Positions 8,884 through 18,305 of a DNA stretch of 64,000 nucleotides are shown one piece after another. Each line of letters begins with the position of its first letter. Position 1 is the stretch's first letter. The DNA lies in the NCBI RefSeq assembly GCF_023516215.1, contig NZ_CP097349.1, positions 2,480,001-2,544,000 on the forward strand. Reading direction: 5' to 3'. The stretch comes from Cytobacillus pseudoceanisediminis (GTDB lineage Bacteria; Bacillota; Bacilli; Bacillales; Cytobacillaceae). A model generated the notes under the pieces. The model worked only from the letters and a program-made list of their open reading frames with translations. It did no database searches and had not been told where the DNA came from. The position numbers and the translations under genes are program-made.

Positions 8884-10689
8884 TTACAATTTGAATTTTG
8901 CAATCATCTCATTTAATTGTTCTGCCAATTCCGACAAGGACTGTGCATTGTCTGAGATTTCCTCCATTGAATGGTTAGTCTGAGCCATTGATGCACTCGT
9001 TTGTTCGATGCCTGCCGCAGATTCCTCAGACACTGCGGCAATACTGCCAATGGACTGGTTCATATGGGCAGAATTAATGGATACCTGCTCGAGGCTGCGG
9101 GAAATGTCACTGACATTATTGGACATTGAGTTAACTGCCTCATAAATTTTCTGAAATGTTTGTCCTGTCAATTGAATTTGCCCGGTTCCCTTTTCAACTT
9201 GAACATAGCCTGTTTGAAGGGATGTGGCCACACTGTTTGACTCCGTTTGAATACCCCCGACAATCTTAGTGATATCTGAAACCGAGAATGATACCTGCTC
9301 AGCCAGTTTCCTCACCTCATCTGCCACTACTGCAAAGCCTCTTCCATGCTCACCGGCTCTGGCAGCTTCAATTGCTGCATTTAATGCCAGAAGGTTGGTC
9401 TGGTCTGCAATTTCCTTTATAACCTTAACTAATCTGGTGATTTGTTTTGTCTGATCATCAAGTCCATTTACCTTGTCAACAGAAGACTTCATTATTTGGT
9501 TAATTAATCTCATTTGTTCCTGGGATTCTTTCATTAGCTTGTTTCCATTCTCAGTAAGTGATAGCACCTCTGTGGAAGCACTTTTTATTTCATTACCGCT
9601 GTATGAAGCTTCTTTTACTTTTTCCAGGTACTCGTCCATCATTAAAGATAAACGCGTTGCAGAACCCGCCTGATCCTCGGCTCCTCCGGACAGTTCCTGC
9701 ATGGTTGAAGCCACCTGCTGACTGGCTGCTTTTACTTCATTTGCAGCAATATTCAGTTCTCCGCTTCTTTCTGTCACATACCCAGAAACTGCATTAATTT
9801 CCTGAATCATGGTCTGCAGCTTTATTTTCATTGAGTTCATGGCTCTGCTAAGCTGTGCTACTTCATCATCACCTTCATATTCCACTGAATTTGCATTGAG
9901 GTTTCCTCCTGCAATTTCATTTGAGAATTGGACAATGGCAGTTAGTTTTTTAGAAATTATACTTCCAATAAAAAGGATGCTCGCGATTCCCAGGATAGCA
10001 GAAATGATGATTGAAATACCAAGTACTATTAAAGTAAGGATAAGACCATATTTGGCAGAAGACACAGCCTTTTGCTGATCCTCCTTCATCATTCTGCCAA
10101 GGGTATTTAACTTATCAACCGTTTCAGAAATAATATTATCTGCCTGCAATTTCCCCAGCCTATATTCTCTTGCATGCTGCAGTTTTACTTCTGGCTCGAT
10201 GACATCATGAAATAAACTGGTGATTTTTTGATCATTTTCATCGATTTGCCTAAAAAGGGTTTTTGATTTTGAATCGCTCAGTTCCGGAGAAATTTCCTCT
10301 TTCAATTTATTAAAATCCTCTGTCAGCTCATCAAATGTTTTTAAATGTTTGGGGTTGGAGTCAATGATAAAGTTTCCAATCGTGCTCCCTTTATGATGAA
10401 AAGTGGCCGCTGATTCTGTAATCTTAATGGCTTTTTCCCCAGAATCCTTAACAGTCTCCAGTTTTGAATTGGCAATTGTCAGCAAGAAGAAGGTTAGAAC
10501 GGTGGAAACCGTGAATAGTCCAATGGTCACAAAAAGCGCAACCCCATATTTCTGGCCAAGCTTCAGGTTCCTCCACCATTTCGTGCTCGCCATTTTATTA
10601 AAATACTTGCCTATTTTAAACTTTTTTGACCTGGACGATTCTTTTCTTTCCTTATTGCCAGGTATAAATTTTCTTACCCCTTTCAACAT
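8884..10689 (-). CDS. Methyl-accepting chemotaxis protein
   Basis: Transmembrane chemoreceptor of 601 aa. A basic cytoplasmic leader of about 45 residues precedes TM1 ([23 protein letters not shown]). An extracellular helical ligand domain of about 140 residues, 4-helix-bundle type, is followed by TM2 ([19 protein letters not shown]), a HAMP domain, and the signalling domain with the conserved hairpin tip containing [21 protein letters not shown]. Start set at ATG 10689 (AAAGGGGGAAGTT upstream) rather than 36 bases earlier. A hairpin at 8852-8877 follows the gene. Ligand unknown. Monocistronic between the kinase and the acyltransferase. Confidence 0.93.
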   Translation of the reverse strand: MLKGVRKFIPGNKERKESSRSKKFKIGKYFNKMASTKWWRNLKLGQKYGVALFVTIGLFTVSTVLTFFLLTIANSKLETVKDSGEKAIKITESAATFHHKGSTIGNFIIDSNPKHLKTFDELTEDFNKLKEEISPELSDSKSKTLFRQIDENDQKITSLFHDVIEPEVKLQHAREYRLGKLQADNIISETVDKLNTLGRMMKEDQQKAVSSAKYGLILTLIVLGISIIISAILGIASILFIGSIISKKLTAIVQFSNEIAGGNLNANSVEYEGDDEVAQLSRAMNSMKIKLQTMIQEINAVSGYVTERSGELNIAANEVKAASQQVASTMQELSGGAEDQAGSATRLSLMMDEYLEKVKEASYSGNEIKSASTEVLSLTENGNKLMKESQEQMRLINQIMKSSVDKVNGLDDQTKQITRLVKVIKEIADQTNLLALNAAIEAARAGEHGRGFAVVADEVRKLAEQVSFSVSDITKIVGGIQTESNSVATSLQTGYVQVEKGTGQIQLTGQTFQKIYEAVNSMSNNVSDISRSLEQVSINSAHMNQSIGSIAAVSEESAAGIEQTSASMAQTNHSMEEISDNAQSLSELAEQLNEMIAKFKL

Positions 10690-10770
10690 AACTTCCCCCT
10701 TTATGATTGAACCAGATGCGAACAATTGAACTAGTATGTACCTAATTCTTTTTTACTATTCTTTCAATTC

Positions 10771-10799
10771 ATTATAATAGAACAAATAAGACATTTGAA
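10771..10799 (-). promoter_or_regulatory. Candidate sigma-A promoter of the chemoreceptor
   Basis: On the minus strand TTCAAA (10799-10794) and a perfect TATAAT (10776-10771) are separated by 17 bp, 82 bp upstream of the start codon. No sigma-D element was seen. The rest of the 500-bp gap up to 11196 is AT-rich and I see no gene in it. Confidence 0.6.
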
Positions 10800-11196
10800 G
10801 ATTATTTTTCCAATTTTTCATTTTAATAAAGCCTTCCCTGCACCTATTCCCTTTAAAATCTTACCTTAAAAAACCTGATTTTCTCACGTCAGCATCAATC
10901 ATGACATACTAATCGGACTACTCCCTTTTATCTGCGACAAAAATGATTTTCTTTAAATAAAATTTGAAACAGATTTAAATTAAATCCATTCAAGCCATAT
11001 AATATATGAAGTAACAAGCAATATTTATTTGTATAACAGTAATTTCTAATTAGTATGACAGCATTTTCAGAGTTAGAAGTTTTTACTTTTTCTGTAAATT
11101 AAACCTTCTATTTACACGAGAAAAGAAGTTTGCTTCATGTTAAAGTGGGTAAAGAAAGAAAGAGTATTTATGGGGGTCTTTAATAGAGGAGGACTT

Positions 11197-12237
11197 ATGA
11201 AACAACGTGACTATTACTTCGACAACACGAAGTTTATTTTAATCTTCTTTGTCGTTTTCGGACATTTACTCCGCTCTTTTATTGAAGATAATGAAACAAT
11301 CTATACTTTATATAAGGTAATCTACACGTTCCATATGCCAGCATTTATACTGGTATCCGGTTTTTTTGCAAAAGGCTTTTATAAAAAAGGCTATATAAAG
11401 AAAATTGCAAAAAAGCTCATACTGCCATATATTATTTTTCAGGTTATTTATTCGATCTTCTATTATTTTTTATATAATAAAGGCACCTTTGAGTTGGATC
11501 CTTTTAACCCGCATTGGTCTTTATGGTTCCTGATCAGTATGTTTTGCTGGAATATCATGCTTTTATTCTTTGCAAAGTATAAAGCGGTTTATTCCCTGGC
11601 AGCTGCTTTTATCATTGGGCTTGCTGTCGGATATGCCGATTGGATTTCAAACTATTTAAGTTTATCGAGAACATTTGTGTTCTTTCCTTTATTCCTATTG
11701 GGTTATTATTTAAAGAAGGAGCATTTCTATGCGCTATTCCAGCCAAAGTTCAGAATTAGTGCATTAGCAATCTTTGCTGTAGTCTTTATAGGCTTTTACC
11801 TCTATCCTGAAGTGGACTATAAGTGGCTGCTTGGCTCAAAGCCATATACTGAAATGGGGGCAGCTTCAATTGGGGCAGTCTTAACGAGATTGGGCTTTTA
11901 TGTCCTAAGTTTAATAATGGTATTTAGCTTCTTTGCTTTTGTGCCCAGCAAACAATATTTCTTTACTGATTTAGGAAAAAATACACTTTATGTCTATCTG
12001 CTTCACGGATTCTTTGTACGGGTATTCAGGGAAAGTGATGTACAGGGCTTTTTCAGCAAACCGGAAAACTTCCTGCTGCTTGCCGGAATATCGCTGCTGC
12101 TGACTTTGCTTCTCTCAAGCAAACTGATTACTTCATTTGCGCAGCCTATTATAGAACTGAGAACATCACAGCTAAAGAAGCTAAAAGATAGATCAAAGGC
12201 ATATGCCAGATTTTATCGTAAAAAACTTACAAGTTAG
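11197..12237 (+). CDS. Membrane acyltransferase, family 3 (YkrP-like)
   Basis: Polytopic membrane protein of the acyltransferase-3 (OafA/YrhL-related) family, with about ten hydrophobic helices and the N-terminal signature DNTKFILIFFVVFGHLL (the His is the expected catalytic residue) followed by FHMPAFILVSGFFAKG. Such proteins O-acylate envelope carbohydrates. The short 346-aa form has no extracytoplasmic SGNH domain. Start set at ATG 11197 behind AGAGGAGG; an earlier in-frame ATG lacks a ribosome binding site. Neighbourhood and length match B. subtilis YkrP, whose substrate is not known to me. Confidence 0.82.
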   Translation: MKQRDYYFDNTKFILIFFVVFGHLLRSFIEDNETIYTLYKVIYTFHMPAFILVSGFFAKGFYKKGYIKKIAKKLILPYIIFQVIYSIFYYFLYNKGTFELDPFNPHWSLWFLISMFCWNIMLLFFAKYKAVYSLAAAFIIGLAVGYADWISNYLSLSRTFVFFPLFLLGYYLKKEHFYALFQPKFRISALAIFAVVFIGFYLYPEVDYKWLLGSKPYTEMGAASIGAVLTRLGFYVLSLIMVFSFFAFVPSKQYFFTDLGKNTLYVYLLHGFFVRVFRESDVQGFFSKPENFLLLAGISLLLTLLLSSKLITSFAQPIIELRTSQLKKLKDRSKAYARFYRKKLTS

Positions 12238-12242
12238 AACAG

Positions 12243-12273
12243 AAACCGGTCATGTATTAATGGCCGGTTTTTA
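12243..12273 (+). terminator. Terminator after the acyltransferase
   Basis: AAACCGGTCAT / ATGGCCGGTTT stem (one G-T wobble) followed by T5. Confidence 0.85.
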
Positions 12274-12339
12274 CTTTAGTCATAACTATTGACCATTTTT
12301 GATTATGGGATTATAATAAATAACTGTGTTATATTATTT

Positions 12340-12356
12340 TGTCCCAGTAGCACAGC
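12340..12356 (+). repeat. Partial copy of the tRNA-Arg 5' end
   Basis: 17 bases match the first 17 of the downstream tRNA-Arg plus its flanking T with one mismatch (TGTCCCAGTAGC-A-CAGC against TGTCCCAGTAGC-T-CAGC). The copy lies 151 bases upstream. It lacks an anticodon arm and cannot be a functional tRNA. Confidence 0.6.
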
Positions 12357-12491
12357 TAAGCATAAACATCCCTGAATTACATCCCTGTAGCTTTGTTTCG
12401 ACGCATTTGCTCCCTTGTATTGGGCTTGCAGAGGAAAAAACAGGATATACCAGTCTTATCTGCACTACAAAAAATATACTTACGCCAATAT

Positions 12492-12565
12492 GTCCCAGTA
12501 GCTCAGCTGGATAGAGCGACAGCCTCCTAAGCTGTAGGTCGTGAGTTCGAATCTCGCCTGGGACG
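12492..12565 (+). tRNA. tRNA-Arg (anticodon CCT)
   Basis: Complete cloverleaf: acceptor GTCCCAG/CTGGGAC, D arm with AGCTCAGCTGGATAGAGC, anticodon stem ACAGC/GCTGT with loop CTCCTAA (anticodon CCT, reads AGG), T arm with GTTCGAATC and discriminator G. 74 nt; CCA is not encoded. Its 3' end forms the left attachment site of the island. Confidence 0.97.
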
Positions 12566-12567
12566 CT
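12551..12567 (+). repeat. attL (17-bp direct repeat, tRNA 3' end)
   Basis: Identical to 24117-24133. It contains the T-stem 3' strand, the acceptor 3' strand and three bases beyond the tRNA. Confidence 0.85.
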
Positions 12568-12574
12568 ACAATAG

Positions 12575-12617
12575 AAAAGCGCGAAACCCATGTATATCAA
12601 TGGTTTCGCGCTTTTTA
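12575..12617 (+). terminator. Terminator downstream of tRNA-Arg
   Basis: 14-bp stem (AAAAGCGCGAAACC / GGTTTCGCGCTTTT) followed by T. It lies inside the island, so it came with the element and replaces the tRNA's original terminator, now displaced to 24143. Confidence 0.9.
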
Positions 12618-12645
12618 TTTTATTCAATTTGTTTATTCATAAACA

Positions 12646-12711
12646 TTAATAATCTAAGGTTGGGGTCGGTTTGGGGTCGGAACGATTTTTATTTATGATT
12701 TCATACCTCTA
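12646..12711 (-). pseudogene. Relic of a phage integrase C-terminus
   Basis: Reading leftward, an open stretch of about 20 codons ends ...INKNRSDPKPTPTLDY and a stop. A tail rich in SDPK/PTP repeats is typical of tyrosine integrases of Gram-positive phages, and integrase genes usually end next to the tRNA attachment site, as here. An in-frame stop lies just upstream and no catalytic R-H-R-Y motifs are present. The assignment rests on position and a short motif. Confidence 0.35.
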
Positions 12712-12760
12712 ATCGGCCACTAAAGCCCCTGTTGTTGGTTAAGACATCAGTGTTGTTTAA

Positions 12761-12787
12761 AAAGAAAAAGCTGCCTGATTAGCAGCT
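12761..12787 (-). terminator. Terminator of the island catabolic operon
   Basis: On the minus strand AGCTGC / GCAGCT with a 7-base loop is followed by T5-C-T5, 186 bp after the amidohydrolase stop. Confidence 0.8.
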
Positions 12788-12972
12788 AATGTTGAAGTTA
12801 AGAATCCGTTAGTTAATTACATTCATCTTCAATAACACATGAATATATTAAACATAAAAAAGTGTAATAGAGGAATCACATTAATCGGGACTTCTCAAAT
12901 TTATGCTGATAAACACTTCAAATAAGTTATGATTATTCACTTTGTGACCGATAACCTAAATCCAAATAATAA

Positions 12973-14229
12973 TTATTTTAATATTCGACGTGCAATTCGG
13001 TTAAACAATTCAACTGCATGCGGAAGAATTTCTTCTTCAATATCAAACTTTGGATTATGATGCGGTGCGGGTATAGTGGAACCTACAATCATATAAGTCC
13101 CTTTTCCCCCTAAATCTTGGACTCGTTTTATCATAAAGCTAGCATCTTCACTCCCGAGTCCTTTACCTTCACCATTTCCAAATGATGTAAATCCTTCTGC
13201 TTGCTTTGCCTCTTCTATAGTTAACTCAACCAGTTCATTGTCACAGGTAATTGGGATAGCGGCACCAATAACTTCAATTTGATGATCAAGCTCATGCATA
13301 GATGCACTGTGAGTAATGATATTTCTAACTCTCTCCTCCAAATCTTTATTCTCCTCTTCGGTAAGAGCCCTAGTCTCAATATTCATTTTTGCATATTGGG
13401 GAATGATATTAGTTGCTGTTCCACCCTCTAAGATTCCTACGTTAACTCGGGTGGGTCCTGTACTAAAGCGCGGGATAGCATGTATATTTAATAAGGCGGT
13501 ACTAGCACCCAACAAAGCATTTCTACCCATTTCCGGATTACCGCCTGCGTGAGCAGCAACACCATAGTAGTGAGCTATCATTTTCGTGGAGGAAAGGAAG
13601 TGCGTTGAACCACCATGGAACTCACCAGTCGGAACATCTGCACCTAGATGATGACAAAACATATAATCCACATCATCTAATAACCCCTTCTGTACAATTG
13701 CATATGCTCCGCGAACTCCTTCCTCTGCTGCCTGAAATATCAGCTTTATTGTCCCAGCAAACTGACCATCCGCCAGTTTTTCAGCGAGCCCCAAGCCTAT
13801 GGCAGTATGGCCATCATGCCCACAAGCATGCATATTCCCTTCATATTTTGAACGGAAACCATTTACTTTAGGATAATGGTTCTCATCCTGACTCTCTGCA
13901 ATTGGCAAGGCATCCATATCAAAACGAAATGCAACGGTAGGACCCGGTTTTATACCTTTTAAAACTCCAATTACAGTAGTATAGCCACCTTTCATTTTCT
14001 GAAGTATATTCGGATTAGCACCATCCAGTAATGCCCTTTGATATGCCATCTCTAAAACCGCATTGGATGGAACTCCTCTCATAAAATCTCCGTCCATTGC
14101 ATCTCTCCCATAGATTAAATGATATCCAAGCGAGTTTAACAGCTCCACTATCTTTGAAGCCGTTCGAAATTCAGTAAATCCAACCTCAGGGTGCATATGA
14201 AACTCTCGCCTTAAAGCTATAATATCCAT
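12973..14229 (-). CDS. M20-family amidohydrolase, AbgA-like
   Basis: Zinc-dependent amidohydrolase of the M20D group, 418 aa. Metal-site motifs are visible: FRFDMDALPI, HACGHDGHTAIGLGL, FQAAEEGVRGA and, at the C-terminus, PAPHHNPKFD. Overall layout resembles AbgA, the p-aminobenzoyl-glutamate hydrolase subunit, including the REFHMHPEVGFTEFRTA start and an insertion near residue 45. The substrate is probably an N-acyl or aminoacyl amide. Last gene of the six-gene island operon, separated by 227 bp from the asparaginase gene. ATG is preceded by AGAGGAGATCAAAA. In context it may release an amino acid that the other enzymes process. Confidence 0.85.
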   Translation of the reverse strand: MDIIALRREFHMHPEVGFTEFRTASKIVELLNSLGYHLIYGRDAMDGDFMRGVPSNAVLEMAYQRALLDGANPNILQKMKGGYTTVIGVLKGIKPGPTVAFRFDMDALPIAESQDENHYPKVNGFRSKYEGNMHACGHDGHTAIGLGLAEKLADGQFAGTIKLIFQAAEEGVRGAYAIVQKGLLDDVDYMFCHHLGADVPTGEFHGGSTHFLSSTKMIAHYYGVAAHAGGNPEMGRNALLGASTALLNIHAIPRFSTGPTRVNVGILEGGTATNIIPQYAKMNIETRALTEEENKDLEERVRNIITHSASMHELDHQIEVIGAAIPITCDNELVELTIEEAKQAEGFTSFGNGEGKGLGSEDASFMIKRVQDLGGKGTYMIVGSTIPAPHHNPKFDIEEEILPHAVELFNRIARRILK

Positions 14230-14456
14230 TTTTGATCTCCTCTACTAAATTTTTTAGAACTCTAGCATTTCCCCTCTCCTATAAAACTGGAGTTGGTCTC
14301 TTAAACCAAACTTTTTATAATAATCCACCTTATTCTTTCTGGCATTACACCATTTTTTTCACACCGTGAATCTTCGCTTCCTTCAAAAATCATTCGTTGA
14401 ATGAAATCGTGAAAAATCAAATCTTTTTTTCATTCTTCTAAGGGACACTCAAAAAA

Positions 14457-15452
14457 TTAGTATATATGAAAATACTGTTGAATCTCATTTTTATCATTTG
14501 TTAAGTTTAATGCTAGCATAAGAAGAATCCTTGCTTTTGGAGGATTTAATGATTCAGATACGATATATGCGTGTTGATTATCCATATCAGTACGGCTAAC
14601 AATTCCCGTATTGAGTCGAGATGATCGTATGACGATAACCCCTTTGTTTATCGCATCATGAATTCCAGCCTCTGCTTCTTTAGAGATTGTATAGCCCCCA
14701 GCAGTAGTTACAATGATTCCCTTTGTATCTGCTTGAACGGCTGCGTCGTATAAATATCGTTCATCTCCTTGATGAGTATATATAATTGAAACCTTAGGCA
14801 GCTTACTAATGGAGCTAACATCAAATATGGTTTCAGTCGTATGAAGATAGGTGATATCTTTATAATAAAAATAAACTTTCCCACCAACAATTGATCCGAT
14901 ATAACCTTGTTCGAGAGCTTTAAACGAATCGACTGCTGTAGCATTCATTTTAGTGATATAACGTGCAGAACCAATTCGGTCATTAAGGACAACTAATACA
15001 CCTTTTCCATGAGCTTCTTGATTACAAGCAACTTTTACACCATTGTAGATATTCAACGGACCATCTGCACTTATCGCTGTTGCAGGTCTTACTGCTCCAA
15101 CAATCACGACTGGTTTATGGCTTTTAATCACTAAATGTAAAAAATAGGCGGTTTCTTCCAGTGTATCTGTACCATGTGTGATCACAACACCATCTATTTC
15201 TTCATCTAATAATATGTCATTGATATATTTACTCAGTGTCAATAGTCGTTCTGTTGTCATATCAACACTATCAATATTAAACAATTGTTCAACTTTTAAA
15301 TTTGCAATGTTGACTAAATCCGGTACTTCTTTTAATAAGTCATCAATAGACAAAGCTCCTGGTTGATAGCCTGTGGTCATTGTACTCGAAGTTCCAGCCC
15401 CTGCAATTGTTCCACCGGTTCCAATAATTTTTATCGTTGGCTTACTTTTCAT
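14457..15452 (-). CDS. Asparaginase (type I/II family)
   Basis: Asparaginase/glutaminase fold, 331 aa. Nucleophile threonine in IIGTGGTIAGAG (near residue 14), second catalytic segment VVITHGTDTLEETAYFL, and the conserved C-terminal GGYTISKEAEAGIHDAI region. No signal peptide is apparent (MKSKPTIKIIGTGG), so it is predicted to be cytoplasmic. Deamidates asparagine or a related amide. Start has AGGAGAGAAGC upstream. It sits between the PLP lyase and the AbgA-like hydrolase in the island operon, so its natural substrate may be a modified or D-configured asparagine; that is inference. Confidence 0.9.
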   Translation of the reverse strand: MKSKPTIKIIGTGGTIAGAGTSSTMTTGYQPGALSIDDLLKEVPDLVNIANLKVEQLFNIDSVDMTTERLLTLSKYINDILLDEEIDGVVITHGTDTLEETAYFLHLVIKSHKPVVIVGAVRPATAISADGPLNIYNGVKVACNQEAHGKGVLVVLNDRIGSARYITKMNATAVDSFKALEQGYIGSIVGGKVYFYYKDITYLHTTETIFDVSSISKLPKVSIIYTHQGDERYLYDAAVQADTKGIIVTTAGGYTISKEAEAGIHDAINKGVIVIRSSRLNTGIVSRTDMDNQHAYIVSESLNPPKARILLMLALNLTNDKNEIQQYFHIY

Positions 15453-15498
15453 GCTTCTCTCCTATATTCTCTATTACATCCAACTAGCTCCTCTTGGT

Positions 15499-16601
15499 TT
15501 ATTTCGATTTTATACCTGCACCACAAAGAGGTATTATTATTTTTTCATCCGATTTTTTTCCATATTTTAAATAACCGGCATAGTTGGTCGCTGATGTCAC
15601 TTCAACATAAAAACCTTTTTCACTAAGCTTCTCCCGTGCTCTTAGAATCTCATCTTCTTGAATCTCAATAAATGTACCATTTGTTTCCCCTACAGCTTCT
15701 AAAATTTGTTTTGAACGTGCTGGAGCTGCAATGGCGATCCCTTCCGCTAAAGTACCTTCGTTCATAATAGGTTTCGCTGTTACCTCACCATGTTTGTAGG
15801 CATTTACAAGAGGCGCACAATTCGCTGCTTGGATAGCAATGATTTTCGGCATTCTTTCTATTAATCCATTTCCCAATAACTCTTTAAAACCATAATATGC
15901 ACCAAGTAAAAGTGTACCGTTACCAACTGGAATTATTAATGCATCAGGCGCACCTTTTAATTGTTCAAAAACTTCATAAGCATATGTTTTTGTTCCTTCA
16001 TAAAAGTATGGATTATACACATGACTTGCGTAAAATACATTTTCATTTTTTACTGCTTTTTGGGCAGCAGCTGCAATGTCCTCTCGTGTACCACGAATTT
16101 CTTTAATCGTTGCACCATGAGCTTTTACTTGAGCAATTTTTTCGGGGATGTTTCGTCGCTTAAATAAATATCACAGGCAATATTACAACGTGCTGCATAA
16201 GCTGCAATCGCCGTACCTGCATTACCACTACTATCAGCAATGACCTTTGATACCCCTAATTCTTTAGCCTTCGTCATCAAAACAACGGCCCCTCGATCTT
16301 TAAAGGATAATGTAGGCATCATATAATCAACTTTTACATACGTATTTGGCTCCATAGGATCTAGAACGATTAATGGTGATTGACCTTCACCCATTGTCAC
16401 GGATTCCCATGTCTTAGAATCTTTTGCGAATGGCATAGTTTCAAAATAACGCCATAATGAGTTTGGATAGTTATTCCAAGCTTTAATATCAACTTTCGGG
16501 GTATCTTTTACTATGTTTAAGACTCCTCCACATTCACATTTCCATATAGTTGGTGTAATATCATGCTTTTTCCCACAACTGTTACAAATAAATTGTTTCA
16601 T
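15499..16601 (-). CDS. PLP-dependent lyase, threonine synthase-like with zinc ribbon (one apparent indel)
   Basis: Fold-type II PLP enzyme in two frames: 16601 to about 16150 (to LSDETSP) and about 16148 to 15499 (EKIAQVKAHGATIKEIRGTRED...). One C added to the CCCC run near 16148 joins them into 367 aa. The N-terminus has a zinc ribbon (CNSCGKKHD...CECGG, residues 6-25), as in some archaeal threonine or cysteate synthases. The PLP lysine lies in LSFKDRGAVVL and the phosphate-binding loop in DSSGNAGTAIAAYA. No homoserine or threonine genes are nearby, so beta-elimination or replacement on a catabolic substrate is likelier than threonine synthesis. Reaction unproven. Confidence 0.8.
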
Positions 16602-16665
16602 CGTTAATCAACCCTTTAAATGATATTAACTAGATTTTTTCATACAAAACAGGAAAAAAATATGA

Positions 16666-17040
16666 CTAAATATATGCAATGGCATCAATTTCAATTTTGA
16701 AGCCAAAATGTAATTGATTAGTTGGTACAACGGTACGTGCTGGTTTATGTTCACCGAAAAATTCCTTATAAACAGCATCTACTTTATCCCATAATTTCAC
16801 GTCCGGAGTATATAATGTCATACGCAAAATCTTCTCTTTTTTACTTCCAGCTGCTTCTACAATCATTTCCACATTCTTAAGTGCTTGTAATGTTTCTTCT
16901 TCGATTGTGCCAAATTTCTTTTCACCGGTTTCTGGATTAATGGCAAATTGCCCTGATACATAGACAGTGTTCTGATGAACTGTTGCTAATGCATAGTGTC
17001 CATTAGATTTTAAATTTCCTACTTCAAAGATGCTTTTCAT
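16666..17040 (-). CDS. RidA/YjgF-family imine deaminase
   Basis: Small RidA-family protein (124 aa) that hydrolyses reactive enamine/imine intermediates released by PLP enzymes. Visible motifs: VYVSGQFAINPETGE, GTIEEETLQALKNVEMIVEAAGS and the C-terminal PARTVVPTNQLHFGFKIEIDAIAY, with the Arg that binds the substrate carboxylate. Start set at ATG 17040 behind AAGGGGAATCAA; upstream in-frame ATGs have no ribosome binding site. Its presence between a PLP lyase and an ornithine-cyclodeaminase-family reductase fits imine handling. Confidence 0.9.
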   Translation of the reverse strand: MKSIFEVGNLKSNGHYALATVHQNTVYVSGQFAINPETGEKKFGTIEEETLQALKNVEMIVEAAGSKKEKILRMTLYTPDVKLWDKVDAVYKEFFGEHKPARTVVPTNQLHFGFKIEIDAIAYI

Positions 17041-17187
17041 TTGATTCCCCTTAACTTGACTTATTTTTGATTTCATCAAAATAACTACTTTGGAAATGCC
17101 TAACTTAGATGCGACCTTCTCAACAGATCCTTCTTATAAACAGTTTTAATGTTGGAAACTACTAAAGCTCTTATTTTCCATTAAATA

Positions 17188-18204
17188 TTATTCGTAAATA
17201 TTTAAAAGTTTTCCTCTGCCAAGTGATATAGCTTTTTCATATACAGCGACTGCAGCAGCTGTATCTTGAATCGCACTACCTGTGGTATCAAAAATAATAA
17301 TTTCCTCAGAATTTGTTCGTCCATCAATTTTACCAGTAACAATATCCCCAAATTCTCCATAAACATCCCCAGTAGACATTAGATTTGCATCCATAGCATG
17401 ATGGAGCTCTCCTACATGTGCACATTGTTCTAGAATATCCACAACTAGTTTTCCACTTGCCAAAAGTTGCGGGTCAAGTTCTTGTTTATCTGGGCTGTCT
17501 GCACCAACTGCAGAAATGAAGGTCCCAGGGCGAACATACTCTTCGTGCAGAAAGAATTTTTTTGCAGAAGTACAAGTAATAATAATATCGCTTTTAGGTG
17601 CAACATCGGCTAAATTATCAGTAGCCTCAATGTTCACTTTAAGCTCCTCTGACATTTCTTTCGAAAATTTTTCTATCTTGTTCTGGTTAGTTCCCCATAC
17701 GTATACTTGAGAGATAGAAGAAATGACATTCATAAGAGCCTTCAGCTGAACTCTCGCTTGGTTTCCACTGCCACAAATAGTGACTGTTGATGAGTCTGAA
17801 CGGGCAAGATATTTTGCTGCCACTGCTGTTGTTGCAGCAGTACGCTTTGAGGTGATTTCCGTTGAGCCCATGATGGATAAGGGTCTCCCATTCGAACCAT
17901 CAAACAGTATAATCAATCCGATAATGTTTGGTAAGCCGAATTTGGTGCAATTTCCGAAAAATCCGCCATTTGCTTTCAGCGCAAAATACGTCTTGTCAAT
18001 TTTAAGTCCGCCACTCTTAATATGAAATTCTCCGTCTTCTACATCCGCGTGCATTAATCCTGGAACTAGAGCTCGACCTTCAGACCGTTTTCTAAAAGCA
18101 CTCTCCATTGCCGTTAAGTAATCATTAGATGAAATCATGGAGGCAATTTCAGACCTACTAAGAAGTAGAAACTCAGTGTTTCCCATTGCACTTAAATCGA
18201 TCAT
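17188..18204 (-). CDS. Ornithine cyclodeaminase / mu-crystallin family protein
   Basis: NAD(P)-binding protein of 338 aa. The Rossmann glycine motif is TICGSGNQARVQLKAL (about 143-158), preceded by STEITSKRTAATTAVAA and followed by GADSPDKQELDP. Members catalyse ornithine cyclodeamination, imine or ketimine reduction (for example iminosuccinate reductase) or alanine dehydrogenation, which the sequence does not separate by eye. Ribosome binding site AAAGGATG. It is the second gene of the operon, after the DSD1-like lyase. In the beta-hydroxyaspartate cycle a protein of this family (BhcD) works with a DSD1-like aldolase (BhcC), which makes imine reduction a reasonable guess. Confidence 0.85.
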   Translation of the reverse strand: MIDLSAMGNTEFLLLSRSEIASMISSNDYLTAMESAFRKRSEGRALVPGLMHADVEDGEFHIKSGGLKIDKTYFALKANGGFFGNCTKFGLPNIIGLIILFDGSNGRPLSIMGSTEITSKRTAATTAVAAKYLARSDSSTVTICGSGNQARVQLKALMNVISSISQVYVWGTNQNKIEKFSKEMSEELKVNIEATDNLADVAPKSDIIITCTSAKKFFLHEEYVRPGTFISAVGADSPDKQELDPQLLASGKLVVDILEQCAHVGELHHAMDANLMSTGDVYGEFGDIVTGKIDGRTNSEEIIIFDTTGSAIQDTAAAVAVYEKAISLGRGKLLNIYE

Positions 18205-18305
18205 TGTAACTCATCCTTTCCATTATCAAATTTGTGAATAAACTGATTCAATCAGTCCAAACTCTATAAGAGATCTTATAATTGAAACTGAGAATACAAA
18301 ATTAT

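Noticed and set aside
12334..12627. 97-aa open frame antisense to tRNA-Arg containing EIRTHDLQLRRLSLYPAELLGH
   Set aside because: This peptide is the reverse translation of the tRNA gene, a common spurious annotation.
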